DNA of 64,000 nucleotides from Lytechinus pictus (GCF_037042905.1 NW_026974141.1:7047001-7111000), one strand, 5' to 3'. Positions 47,760 through 58,800 are shown, counted from the stretch's first letter. The notes: generated by a model not told the origin, from the sequence alone. Program-made: numbers and translations.

Positions 47760-48535
47760 TAAAAAAAAACTCTTTTCGTGCCCGATGAGCACCCGGTTTC
47801 CTACTGCAAGTGTATACTTTAGTCGCAGAGCGCCTATCAAGATGACTTTCTTTTGATAATGATATTGATCCCTTTTAAACCTCTGATTAAAATTAAATGC
47901 TAGCTTTGTTAATATGCCCATTCTCATTTTTCTTTTTCCTTTTTTTGGAAAAATGCCCCTCTTCCTTTCTAGTTCATTCAAAATGTTCAGTCTGTTGATG
48001 CCCTGATGGCGCATTCCTTTTCCTTTGGTAATAAGAAACAGCATCATTATTATGGTAAGAAACAAGAAAACAATATTCTCATTTTTATATGAAGAGCTTT
48101 AATTGCAAAAGGGGCCTAGATCCATTTTTTCATCAAATTTGATTTTTTTTTTCAAATGTATAGATGTTTAGTAGCTTTTAAGATGATACCAAAAAAAATT
48201 GAAATTCCCATTAGAAAGTGAACAAAAATGGCAAAGAAAAGTCACTTTTTTCGAAAGGGGTTACTCAATTTCAGTTTGTCTGCAAAAGAGGCAAGAACCA
48301 CAAAGATAATTTTTTGGAAATTTTTTTTTTTTTAATAATGAAGACAGCTAGAGGTAGATTTCTTTTATACCCAATTTTATGCTCACATGGTAGGGTTTCA
48401 TTTAGTTTGGCATAAGAATATTGCAATGATATTCTCGGAAGGATAGAAAGTGGGTCTAACCCCTTCTGCAAACAACCTATTCAAAAGGGGTTGGGTCCAT
48501 TTAAGTTTGTTTGCAAAAGGGGCTATAGACCCACA

Positions 48536-48566
<31 letters not shown>

Positions 48567-48811
48567 CTAAAAATATGACGACAGGTAGATTTTTTTTTCA
48601 AAAACAATTTTTATGTTCACATGGTAAGGTACGTAGCAATGGTAGCATATCATGACAATTTAGTTTCGCATAAGAATATTACAATAAGGGAGAATAAAAA
48701 AAAACATGATTTTCTCGGAATGGTCTTTAAAAAATGTCGAAAGTTTTGTCGCTCACACTAAATATCAATTTATTAACTCCCCTCTAAATTTTTGGCCCAT
48801 ACGCCACTGCT
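47760..48811. repeat. block with an internal 250-bp duplication
   Basis: Two diverged copies of about 250 bp (about 48235-48440 and 48485-48690) share AAAGGGGTTGGGTCCATTT-like sequence, GTTTGCAAAAGGGG, TTCACATGGTA and GCATAAGAATATT. The right end GGCCCATACGCCACTG is a plausible hAT-type terminus; the left end was not found. No gene. Confidence 0.6.
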
Positions 48812-48994
48812 CCTTAAATAAAATTATTTTGAAAAATGAAATCAGCAATTCGAATTTACAAATTGTAATGTAATAGATGTGATATTTTTGTCATCAAATA
48901 AAAGAATTCAAAGTTTTCTCTATTCGATAGTTGCGTATTTTACCAGGCGTATAAGGTTGCCCAGGTCGTGCTCGACTTCCTTTTCTTTTCTTTG

Positions 48995-49031
48995 TATTAT
49001 TATTATCATTATTATTATTATTATTATTATT
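48995..49031. repeat. (ATT)n microsatellite at the 3' side of the retrotransposon
   Basis: In the retrotransposon's orientation this is (AAT)n directly after its short 3' UTR. A second (AAT)n run lies at its other end. Confidence 0.95.
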
Positions 49032-49128
49032 CCTCTAAACAGGATCAAGTCCGTATTTTTTTCTTGAATAACTTTGCTCTAACAAAAAGCACCAAGTAAT
49101 TTCAAGTGCAACTAGGAACTTTACACTA

Positions 49129-52100
49129 CTAATGTCCGAGAGTCTTTCTTATCAATCTGGTTGTACCCAAGATAGCTGCCTTCTGAATGTCGTACATCCG
49201 AAGGTGAGGAGAGATCTTGGTTATGCAGGCTTCCATTCCCTTCTTCACCATTCCTGAGTGACCAATGATGACTGGTGTGACCTCTGCTTTCACGTTCCAC
49301 ATCCTCTCGATCTCAATCCTTAGGTCTTGATACTTGAGCCGTTTGTCTCTTTCCTTTACAGCAATGTTGATATCATGGGGAACAGAGACCTCAATGATAT
49401 TTACTACGTTGTTGTCTCTGACGATGATGTCCGGCTTGTTGCAGTTGATGGTTCTATCCGTTAGTATGCCACAGTTCCAATATATGGTGCTGTTATTGAT
49501 CGTGGTGATCGTTTGTGGCTGATGATCCCAAGCGTGATCACAAGTCATTTTACCGCGATCCTTCAGTAGTTGCCAATGGATAAGTTTGGCAATATTGTCA
49601 TGTCTTGTGATGTACTCAGTTCCCGCAAGAGTCGAACATGCTGATACCAAATGCATGATTGTTTCGGTCTCTTTTCCACACATCCTGCAAGTGTCGTCTG
49701 TGTCTGTTCTGAGGATAGATTTTTCGTAGGCACGGGTCCTCACCACCTGGTCCTGAATAGCATAGACGAACCCTTCAGTTTCACCTCTTAGTCCCGCCGA
49801 CTTAAGCCATTGATGTGTGTCTTTCTGGTCTACAAACTCCCGATGCGTCTGTTTTTCATGGTGGCCATGAAGTCGCTTGGATTTAAGTTGCTCTTGAAGT
49901 TTCTTGTGAAAGGAGCATTTAAGTCTTGCCTTCTCTTTTTCACCGTAGGGTAGTGTCAGTCGATGTTGTGCAAATAAGATAGATGCTTGCTTGTTAATGG
50001 AGTATATTGCTTGACATTTATCATAATCGAGGGATATACTCGTCAGTATATCAGGTGGATTGGATAGGTAGTTGGCGAGGTTCGTTGCTTCCATATTCCA
50101 GACCATCTCAATTTGTTGTAGACCTCTTCCTCCAAGATCACGGGGAAGGTACAACCTTTCGATTGCGGCCTTTGGGTGATGTAATCTGTGCATCGTTAAT
50201 TGCTTTCTGGTCATAACATCTAGGCCACATATATCAGCTAGTCTCCAGTTAACAATACCAAAACTGTATCTAAGCACAGGAATGGCTAGAGTGTTGATCG
50301 CTTCAATCTTATTTTTGGCATTCAGTTCGGATTTGAGGATCAGCCTGAGTCTTCTTTTGTATTCTGATGTTGCCTTCTCCTTCATTGTGTTATGGCTAAT
50401 GACATCATTCTCAGCTATGCCTAGGTATTTATATGTCGAATCATTAGTCAGTTCCTTGATTGATGTTTCCTCATCTTGCACAAACATGTCGCCTGTATTT
50501 ACCCTCCTTCCTCGTACAAGTGTAACTTTGGCACACTTGTCTATACCAAACGACATCTTGATGTCATCGCTGAAATGTTTAACTACTGCTATCATCTTGT
50601 GAAGTTCATCGTCATTTTTTGCAAAGAGTTTGATATCATCCATATATATCAGATGGTTTATTGTCGTAGATACATCTTGCCCTTTGTATCTGTAGCCATA
50701 ACTCGTAGCGTGTAAGAGAGAGCATACTGGATTGAGAGCTAAGCAGAATAAAAGAGGAGATAAGGAATCTCCTTGAAATATTCCTCTCTTGATTCGGACC
50801 CCCTCCACTGTCATCGAACGGGTGCCTATCGTAAGCGAAAGAGTAGTGCTCCATTGTTTCATGCCTGCTGATATGCACTTGACTATTTGTGGATTGATGT
50901 GATACATCTCTAGAACTTTGATGATCCAACTATGTGGTACGCTGTCAAATGCCTTCCTGTAGTCTATCCAAGCCATGGATAGATTGGTCTGTCTTTGGCG
51001 AGCATTACCGATTATTGCTTTATTTGTCATTAGGTGATCTTTACAACCCTTCTTTCCTTTCCGACAACCTTTCTGAGTGACCTCCATTATGTCATGATCA
51101 TCGATGTGTCGTTCGATGTGCATGGCAAGCGTTGATGTCAGCAGCTTATACATAGTATTAAGGCAAGTGATTGGACGATAGTTCTTAGGTTGTTTTGGGT
51201 CTTTGCCTTTGTACAGTAGATAGGTCCTTCCAATTGGCAGCCATTTCTCAATAGTCCTGTTCCCTCTGATAATGTCATTGATGATTTTCAGTAGATTAGT
51301 ATGGGTGCTACCAAACCTCTTTATCCAGAAGTTTTGTACACCATCTGGTCCAGGGCTTTTCCAGTTCTGAGTGTTCCTTGTGATATTGTGTAGTTCAGGT
51401 AAGGTCAGGTCTACTAGCTGCTGCGCTGGCACATTGGACCATTTGTCTGCTTCCGACTGAATCCAGGGAGTTTCTTCGTGAGTGATATCATTATCCCAAA
51501 GTTCTTTCCAGTAGTTCTTCATATCATCTGCCAATGGAACATCTTTCGTCTCAGTCATCTTTGAATCCAGCTCACGAAAGAATTTCTTTCTGTTTCCATG
51601 GAAGAGTTTATTCTGCCGTTTGAAATTGTTACTCTTTGTGTATCTCTTAACACGGTGTTTGAGAGCATTTATCTTCATTTTGAGCGTTTCTATAACAGTT
51701 GTCCTAGTACGGGTCTTATCGTCAATGCGATATTTCTTCTGAAGTCTTTTGGCATTGCTCTTCATCCGATTGGATTTGATGTTTCCCTTATCTACTTCTC
51801 CGAGTTGAGCCACGTCTTTATGTAGTTCTGCTATCTTAGTTTGTAGCCTTTTCTTCCATTCAGGAGCCTTCTTCTTATGATTGGTAGAGTGGTTTGATGA
51901 ATGAAGCTTGAGTCCCATATGTTCTGTTACAGTTTTTGCACCTGCCCAGATAAGACAGTTTATCTCCAACAAACTGGAAGGACTAGATTGCACCTTTTCA
52001 AGCATTTTATCTACTTTGTCGATCACGCTCCTAGTAGTACAGCACCTTGTGTCGATTTTGGGAATTTGTGGTCTATCTGATATTGATATTCCCTTCACAT

Positions 52101-54867
52101 ATTCAAAGTTGCTCCTCAGTGCTGATAACAGCCGTTGATCGGAATCTCTGTCTTCATTTGTCGAGTCTTGTGATACAATCGCATCTCTCTCGGGTACAGA
52201 TGATTTGATATTACCCGATACGTTCCTTTCACATTCTTTATCTTGTTGAATGTGAGGCTCTCCGCCGCATATAAAATGGGCAACATCGTCCCCATGTTCA
52301 GTCTCAGTAATTTCTTGTCTTTTCTTAGCCTTTTCTATTGCTGTAACCCGAAGAGTACGAGATTTCACTTTAGGTTGTTGCAAATGCTGGTGTATGTCTA
52401 CATGTGAAGAGAATCCAGTCTTATAAGAGCTGTTTTTTCTTCTGTTCATCGTTGATCCCTTTCCCTCTCCACCAGCGGGCTTGTTGTCAGATGTGTCACA
52501 GTACTGAAAGAAATGTGCTCCTCTTTGGTATTCGGCCTCAATCTGTGTGTCTACCGTTTCGATTTCATCTAGTTTTTGTAGAAGAGACAAGGAACACGCC
52601 CCAAATTGAGCGATGTAGTCATCTTTCTTTTTTTTCTTCTGAGCACTGTCCATATCAAGACGATTCATACGTCGTTCTTGTGATATTCTTTGGTTGTGTT
52701 CTCCATCTCGTAAGCCCCTATCACTCTGCGTCCGAACATCCTGTTGATTGTTGAATATAATCCCCTCGTCAAGAGATATATTCACTGTATTTCCAGAAAC
52801 TGTACTTCCTTCATCATGGATAGAATTTCTCACCTTCTCAGTGTTGGTGATTACCGAGTTTTCTCCTTTTCCCGATCTCTCTCTATCATTGTTGGTGTCG
52901 TGCAATTTGTCTACTTTATCTGTTATTCGTTTTCCCCTGTCATCTTGATTCTTTGTTGCATTACGCTTTCGTTCTCTACAAAGACTTTGGGCATTTTCCT
53001 TTATTCTCTCTAATTCAATGTCGCTGAAGTATTGAGTACTAATGATACTTTGTTTCATGTCCACTAGACCTTCTTCTCCAACGGATGGGTCACCATTATT
53101 TACAAGCCACGTTTCTCTCATTCTCTTCCTGTAATGTCTAGTTTTATGAGATACATCAGTCGCAAAGTAGAAGCAAGTCATAAGATTTTCCTTCTCTTTA
53201 TTTGACCATAATTTCTTTTCTCCTTTTCTTCTCACTTTGTTGTGTAGTGATTGTGTGTCTAGAATCATCGATTTTCCTACTTTGGCTTCGTCACCATTGG
53301 CACTATTGTAGTCAGAATGACCATAGATCTCGTAGGCATCATCATCACCGGTATTTTTGTCATCAGCATCATTATGGTCCTCGATGACATCATCATCGGC
53401 ATTTTTGTCATCACTATCACCATGGTCTTCGTTGGCATCAACAACATCGGCATTATCATCAGGGCCATTATTGGTATCACCAGTGCCGGCATTGTCATGA
53501 TCACTGTCCTTAGCATCCCCATGGTCATCGATGGTATCGTCATTACCGGCATTATTGACTTCTCTACAAAGTATGTGTGCCTCTTGCTTTATTCTCTCTA
53601 ATTCAATCTCGCTGAAATATTGAGTACGAAGGATACTTTGTTTCATGTCTGCCAGAGCTTGCTCTCCAACGGATGGATCACCATTATTTTCAAGCCACGT
53701 TTCTCTCATTCTCTTCCTGTAATGTCTAGTTTTATGAGATACATCAGTCGCAAAGTAGAAGCAAGTCATAAGATTTTCCTTCTCTTTATTTGACCATAAT
53801 TTCTTTTCTCTTTTCCTCCTCACTTTGCTGTGTAGCGATTGTGTATCTGTGATCTTCGAATTTTCATTATAATTGGCTGGCCATGTCGTATCATTGTCCT
53901 TGGGTGGATGTCTTGATAATCTCTTGTCACACGTTTCTACTCTCCCGTCTTTATTTGGTAGGCCTCCTTCGTTCCTGCCTTTAAGATACACATTCTCACC
54001 ATCAATATCGGCATCATAGTCATCATCAGCTGTGTCATTATTCACAACATCGCCATGGTTATCGTTTATAGCAACATTGTCATTATCTGCTTCATCGTTA
54101 TTAGCTTCAGCATGGTCGTCGTTGGCATCGTCATTAGGCTTGCCAGCATTATTGACTTCAGCATCACCGAGATCATCATTGGTATCGTCATCACCGGTAT
54201 CATTGTTGTCAGCATCATCATGGCCATTGTTGTAATCATCAACACCGACATTATTGTCATCACCATCATGGTTTTCGTTGTCATCTTCATTACCATGGTC
54301 GCCGTTGGCATCGCCATAGACGGCATTCTTGTCATCAGCATCATTATGGTCATCGTTGGCTTTGTCAGGACCGGCATTTTTGACATCACTATCCCCATGA
54401 TCGTCGCTGGTTTCGTCATTACCGGCATTATCGATTTTTCTACAAAGTATATGTGCCTTTTGTTTTATTCTCTCTAATTCAATCTCGCTGAAATATTGAG
54501 TACGAAGGATACTTTGTTTCATGTCTGCCAGAGCTTGCTCTCCAACGGATGGATCACCATTATTTTCAAGCCACGTTTCTCTCATTCTCTTCCTGTAATG
54601 TCTAGTTTTATGAGATACATCAGTCGCAAAGTAGAAGCAAGTCATAAGATTTTCCTTCTCTTTATTTGACCATAATTTCTTTTCTCTTTTCCTCCTCACT
54701 TTGCTGTGTAGCGATTGTGTATCTGTGATCTTCGAATTTTCATCATAGTTGGCTTGCCATGTCGTATCATTGTCCTTGGGTGGATGTCTTGATAATCTCT
54801 TGTCACACGTTTCTACTCTCCCGTCTTTATTTGGTTGGCCTCCTTCGTTCTTGCCTTTATGATACAA
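49129..54867 (-). CDS. retrotransposon polyprotein: N-terminal modules, reverse transcriptase, CCHC, PD-(D/E)XK endonuclease
   Basis: About 1,912 codons without a stop or frameshift. Residues about 50-143, 342-435 and 538-631 are three near-identical modules (WSNKEKENLMTCFYFATDVS, then YRKRMRETWL); these are basic and Trp-containing and resemble Myb/SANT-like DNA-binding domains. The linkers are Asp/Asn-rich. The RT domain runs from about 1168 (KSPGPDG) through YRPITCLNTMYK, AWIDYRKAFDSVPH and QGDSLSPLLF to the catalytic YMDD at 1408-1411. A zinc motif C-x2-C-x8-H-x4-C is at 1727-1744. The endonuclease motif is PD at 1812-1813 with IEV at 1825-1827. The product should nick target DNA and prime reverse transcription there. 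The first codon of the listed frame is TTG; the frame stays open upstream to 54908, where the microsatellite supplies a stop. No in-frame ATG precedes module A, so the true start is probably lost. Confidence 0.93.
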   Translation of the reverse strand: MYHKGKNEGGQPNKDGRVETCDKRLSRHPPKDNDTTWQANYDENSKITDTQSLHSKVRRKREKKLWSNKEKENLMTCFYFATDVSHKTRHYRKRMRETWLENNGDPSVGEQALADMKQSILRTQYFSEIELERIKQKAHILCRKIDNAGNDETSDDHGDSDVKNAGPDKANDDHNDADDKNAVYGDANGDHGNEDDNENHDGDDNNVGVDDYNNGHDDADNNDTGDDDTNDDLGDAEVNNAGKPNDDANDDHAEANNDEADNDNVAINDNHGDVVNNDTADDDYDADIDGENVYLKGRNEGGLPNKDGRVETCDKRLSRHPPKDNDTTWPANYNENSKITDTQSLHSKVRRKREKKLWSNKEKENLMTCFYFATDVSHKTRHYRKRMRETWLENNGDPSVGEQALADMKQSILRTQYFSEIELERIKQEAHILCREVNNAGNDDTIDDHGDAKDSDHDNAGTGDTNNGPDDNADVVDANEDHGDSDDKNADDDVIEDHNDADDKNTGDDDAYEIYGHSDYNSANGDEAKVGKSMILDTQSLHNKVRRKGEKKLWSNKEKENLMTCFYFATDVSHKTRHYRKRMRETWLVNNGDPSVGEEGLVDMKQSIISTQYFSDIELERIKENAQSLCRERKRNATKNQDDRGKRITDKVDKLHDTNNDRERSGKGENSVITNTEKVRNSIHDEGSTVSGNTVNISLDEGIIFNNQQDVRTQSDRGLRDGEHNQRISQERRMNRLDMDSAQKKKKKDDYIAQFGACSLSLLQKLDEIETVDTQIEAEYQRGAHFFQYCDTSDNKPAGGEGKGSTMNRRKNSSYKTGFSSHVDIHQHLQQPKVKSRTLRVTAIEKAKKRQEITETEHGDDVAHFICGGEPHIQQDKECERNVSGNIKSSVPERDAIVSQDSTNEDRDSDQRLLSALRSNFEYVKGISISDRPQIPKIDTRCCTTRSVIDKVDKMLEKVQSSPSSLLEINCLIWAGAKTVTEHMGLKLHSSNHSTNHKKKAPEWKKRLQTKIAELHKDVAQLGEVDKGNIKSNRMKSNAKRLQKKYRIDDKTRTRTTVIETLKMKINALKHRVKRYTKSNNFKRQNKLFHGNRKKFFRELDSKMTETKDVPLADDMKNYWKELWDNDITHEETPWIQSEADKWSNVPAQQLVDLTLPELHNITRNTQNWKSPGPDGVQNFWIKRFGSTHTNLLKIINDIIRGNRTIEKWLPIGRTYLLYKGKDPKQPKNYRPITCLNTMYKLLTSTLAMHIERHIDDHDIMEVTQKGCRKGKKGCKDHLMTNKAIIGNARQRQTNLSMAWIDYRKAFDSVPHSWIIKVLEMYHINPQIVKCISAGMKQWSTTLSLTIGTRSMTVEGVRIKRGIFQGDSLSPLLFCLALNPVCSLLHATSYGYRYKGQDVSTTINHLIYMDDIKLFAKNDDELHKMIAVVKHFSDDIKMSFGIDKCAKVTLVRGRRVNTGDMFVQDEETSIKELTNDSTYKYLGIAENDVISHNTMKEKATSEYKRRLRLILKSELNAKNKIEAINTLAIPVLRYSFGIVNWRLADICGLDVMTRKQLTMHRLHHPKAAIERLYLPRDLGGRGLQQIEMVWNMEATNLANYLSNPPDILTSISLDYDKCQAIYSINKQASILFAQHRLTLPYGEKEKARLKCSFHKKLQEQLKSKRLHGHHEKQTHREFVDQKDTHQWLKSAGLRGETEGFVYAIQDQVVRTRAYEKSILRTDTDDTCRMCGKETETIMHLVSACSTLAGTEYITRHDNIAKLIHWQLLKDRGKMTCDHAWDHQPQTITTINNSTIYWNCGILTDRTINCNKPDIIVRDNNVVNIIEVSVPHDINIAVKERDKRLKYQDLRIEIERMWNVKAEVTPVIIGHSGMVKKGMEACITKISPHLRMYDIQKAAILGTTRLIRKTLGH
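53000..54725 (-). repeat. three coding repeat modules with acidic linkers
   Basis: The nucleotide segment with TTTGACCATAATTTCTTTTC (plus strand) and its surroundings occurs three times, with offsets of 876 bp (292 codons) and 588 bp (196 codons). Modules A and B are almost identical at DNA level, including the preceding GRVETCDKRLSRHPPKDNDT stretch; C is somewhat diverged and lacks it. The linkers are Asp/Asn/Gly/His simple-sequence coding (gatgatgac-like). Confidence 0.9.
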
Positions 54868-54906
54868 ATTCTCACCATCAGTATCGGCATCATCGTCGTC
54901 AACAGC

Positions 54907-54951
<45 letters not shown>
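54907..54951. repeat. (ATT)n microsatellite at the 5' side of the retrotransposon
   Basis: About fifteen perfect units. It provides the TAA stop just upstream of the retrotransposon frame. Confidence 0.95.
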
Positions 54952-54952
<1 letters not shown>

Positions 54953-55050
54953 CATTTTTATCATTATAATTTTTTCATTATTATTATCATTTATTTATTT
55001 TTCATAGAAAAAAAGGGAAATACGTCCTTTGGGGGTGATGGCTATATATG

Positions 55051-55117
55051 CAGTGGCGTACCTGGGATTTTTCACAGGGGGGGGGGGCAAAACCGTCCGC
55101 CAAAAAAATTGACAAGC

Positions 55118-55148
<31 letters not shown>

Positions 55149-55256
55149 TCAAGCTCGTCAGGGGGGCAGGGATACGTCCTTTGCATGGGTTGTGGCTCGT
55201 CAGGGGGGGGGGGCAGACTGCCCCCTCTGCCCCCCCCCCCCGTAGGTACGCTAGTG
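55051..55256. mobile_element. 206-bp hAT-type MITE
   Basis: Left end CAGTGGCGTACCTGGG, right end CGTAGGTACGCTAGTG, flanked by a perfect 8-bp duplication tatatatg (55043-55050 and 55257-55264). G-run and C-run tracts and a long A-run fill the interior. Confidence 0.9.
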
Positions 55257-55677
55257 TATATATGTATTGTTGTGTTATGGGTGTTTATTATTTTTTTTTT
55301 GCCTATTTTTTAGGGGGTGCTCAATTCTCAGAAAGGAAATATCAAGAAACATGAGACAATCACAGGTCATATAGGTATAGAGACAATCAAATCCCCTATA
55401 CTTTTCTCAATATAAATTGATCATTTCGCAGCTTGGCAAAATCTGCAAATCTAAACACTGTTTGAGCATTGAATTTCAATCTCTACCTTCATTTTCTCAG
55501 TGTGCGCGTGTCGCTTCCGCAGCGCAGCGCAGCATGTAAATTTAGCAGCTGTGCTTTACGTCTACATATGCAATGCATGTGCAGTGCAGTGTGCATATGG
55601 ATGCTGAGGTTTCTTCAAGACGGGTTGTGACATTTATACTTCTGTTTTCAGCTTAAAATTTCTCTTCTCTGATAAAA

Positions 55678-55871
55678 ATGACTCGACAAGCACGAAAACG
55701 ACACCATCGGGGATACACACACATCAAGAAAAAGTACAGAACAAAAAGGAAAACCAAGGACTTGGATGAAATTGACGAGGATTTGAAACCCCGAAATGCG
55801 GAAAGATTGCTGCATCAAAAAATAGATTTTGACAAGCCTGGATCAGCACAACATTACTGTCTTCATTGCGC
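55678..55871 (+). CDS. ZNF593: ZNF593 exon 1
   Basis: 64 codons plus two bases: basic N-terminus, [13 protein letters not shown], and the first two zinc ligands in HYCLHC. Donor TGCGC|gtgagt. Confidence 0.95.
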
Positions 55872-58800
55872 GTGAGTATGATGAGACTTGACACTGTAAG
55901 ACGATAGAAAAACACATACTCTCACACGAGAGACAAAAGTGAGGGCATGTGAGATTGTGAGAGTATCCTTTTCTATTTTTTTTTTGGGGGGCGGGGTATT
56001 TCATTCCGTGAAGTGTGACCGTGATGAAAAAATAAATGAGCATGAGTCATGAGTATGATGGGGTGTCCAAACTCCGCGGACTTTTCAAAAATGTTCATCA
56101 GGCTTAAATTTGTTCACAAAATGTTCACAATTTATACAAAACCAATTCAAGAAATTGTATACCACATTGACGGCAAGGTCGTAATTTATAAAATCATTGA
56201 CGAAAATGTAAAGTAGGTCAAGGGGTTTCGCCGGTATCGCGATCTCAAAATTCTATTCCGATCAGCAAATGCGTGCTGTGCTGGAAAACCGTTCTGAAAA
56301 AGTGTGACCTAACTTCGTGGATCAAAGTTTTTATGGAGATTAAAACAAAAATTCAAGCTCAAAAAGTGAAATATTAATATCAGATTGACAGCAAAATGCT
56401 ATAGAATCGGTCAGTATGGTGAGACTACCACATATCGACCACATCTTTTGAAACCGACCACCTTGCGCGCGTTAAAATTATTGCGTATTACAAAGGATAC
56501 GCGCGGGAGAGTAGGCGCAGTGTCCATAGAAACGGTAAGAATCAATTTTATGAGAAAAAAAGAATCAACAAAAAGTAAAAATTTAGTAGAATTAATCAAA
56601 ATTGTATTGACCAGACCCAAACCCCGCTGAAAAACCAAGAAATCCGATAGGAAACGGCTTTAGAACAAATATCCGTCGTCAATCGTCGAATCATGTGCCG
56701 GAGCTCGCAGTGGAAGTAGTGAGACGATCATTTAGCATGTTTACATCATAGAACTGATTTGGAAGAGAAAAAATATTTCGCCACCGCGACAAGAATCGGC
56801 CGTAAACTTAGTGTATCGCGGGTGGTCGGTTTCAAAAGACGGGTGCAAATGAGCAAATGTAAAATCGTCGTATTCGTTGTTCGTCGATATATACGCGGAT
56901 TGAATCGGAGTCGCCGAGCGAAACATGGGAATCTGATCTGCTCAATTTTCTGCACAAATGAGACGAAAACTGGGTAAAATTGATGAATATTTTCGCAGAT
57001 ACGATGCTTAGAAGATTAGGTGGTCGATAAGGGGTAGTTCCAACCATACCACATTCTAACTCACATTTTTTATTTCTGCTTGCTTGTTGAGAATATCAGA
57101 TTTCTAGGGACAGCGATTTTCCGTTTCAAAAAATTGCCTTTTCCGTTTCAGAAAATCTCAAATTCCGTTTCAGCATGTCAGAAAACGGAAATTCCGTTTC
57201 CCCATAGACTTTGTACACACGGAAAAGTGACAATTCCGTTTACACATTGAATAGCAAAATCACAACACGTACAAAACACTCGCACTGGTCAAAATTTGTG
57301 TCTGCTACTGTACCAACAACACAATAGAATCCGTTCTAATCGGATCTATGCGGGTGCATAAAATATTTTTACAAACCCATTTAGCATGCATACATCCTCA
57401 CCTTTCACATTATTAGCATTATTTCACGGTGAAATGATATTTCATCGATAATTTTGGGGTTTTTTGGACATCGTTATCATCAGTCAACGGCTTTTGCCAA
57501 TCCGCTATCTTGGATTTTAAGACCACGATATCGTGCTGTTACATGTTCAAACGTAGAGGGCAGCAACACACGACCGTGTAGTTGAATGATATGTGTGCAT
57601 GTGAAGCCCAACCCGGCCGGCAGCCGGCCGGGTACGGGTACGGTGCGGGGTACAATCGAGTGTGCTGATGTCGAGTGCAGTCACGATGTGTGAATTGTCA
57701 TGATAGTAGCGAAGTGAGATCGTGTTTTCTGGGGTTTTGTGGCCATTTAATATTCTCATTTTGTTATGATTTTGGAGTAATTTCTGTTGCTATTCTGTGT
57801 ATTTTGAGGGAAAATACGTTTTCCGTGATTTTCCGTTTGAAATGCCACTTTCCGTTTCAAAAGGCCCTTTCCGTGAATTCCGTCCGTTTTCCGCGATCGT
57901 GGAAAATCACTGTCCCTAGATTTCTTCGGAACGGGCGCTAACGGTGACAAATTTGCTGATCTTTTGTCAATATTTTCATGAATACTGAACTCATCCTAAA
58001 GAAAATTACGCCAAGGGATAATTTTCGGTCGCTTTTCACATGGATGATGTCAGATTTTAAGGGTATTGGCTACTTTTTGAGATAATGGCCGTTCGCGAAG
58101 TATGGACTCACGCGAAGTTTGGACTCACTGCCATACTGAGTCAATGACATTGAGTGTGAACTGTAGCAGTCTGAGCTGATTCAGAATGCTGTGCCTCGTT
58201 TTAAAATAAAGGGCGCTTATGTAATGGCTTAAATGCAGTTTCGCACAGGCCGACTTTGAGCAAAAATTTCTCCACCAGAAATTGTTCACAATTTTTGTCA
58301 TGACAAGTCTCTCAGACTCAGCTCAGATTTAGACCTTTATCTAGTTTACTGATTTAGAGGTCATGGAGATGGAGGTCAATAAACAATATGCCCACCGTAT
58401 TTCCAAACAGGCGATTATTATTACCGTATCGGATTAGGAACGGCTGTATTTTGGCTCCAATTCAATTGTGACGTTATCTGTGTAGTATTGTGGCCTATCT
58501 ACATGTACTAAGCTAACCGGCTTAATAATGGATCACGGAGTACTTTGATGGCCTTGTTGAAGCTTGGAAGCGATGCGAAGCTACCATTGCAGAGCGCTCT
58601 GTGGGGTCCTAGCTGGAGTATGTATACTGCCGGGGAATGTCACATCCACAAGACAGATGGTACACGCTTTCAGCGATGGATCCATTAGAAGCAAACTCAA
58701 ACAACTACTCTCTCAACTAAACTGTGTTTTCTATTTATAATTATACCCAGTGCCTTACTCGGAGTTACTGCTATGCCACTGCCAAGCATCAATGAGCAAG

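Larger units (their letters stand above)
49032..54907 (-). mobile_element. RLE-type non-LTR retrotransposon inserted in (TAA)n
   Basis: One long frame with a reverse transcriptase and a C-terminal restriction-like endonuclease, a 3' UTR of only about 95 bp, and no poly(A). Both ends directly abut (AAT)n/(TAA)n microsatellite (48995-49031 and 54907-54951). Of the endonuclease groups (CRE, R2, R4/Dong, NeSL, HERO), Dong/R4 elements are known for TAA-repeat insertion, so R4-like targeting is an attractive but unproven reading. No promoter or 5' UTR is present: coding sequence starts right at the microsatellite, which suggests 5' truncation. Confidence 0.9.

Noticed and set aside
53202-54477. Plus-strand and minus-strand frames rich in Ile/Met/Val opposite the retrotransposon
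   Set aside because: They are shadows of the Asp/Asn-coding linkers in other frames.
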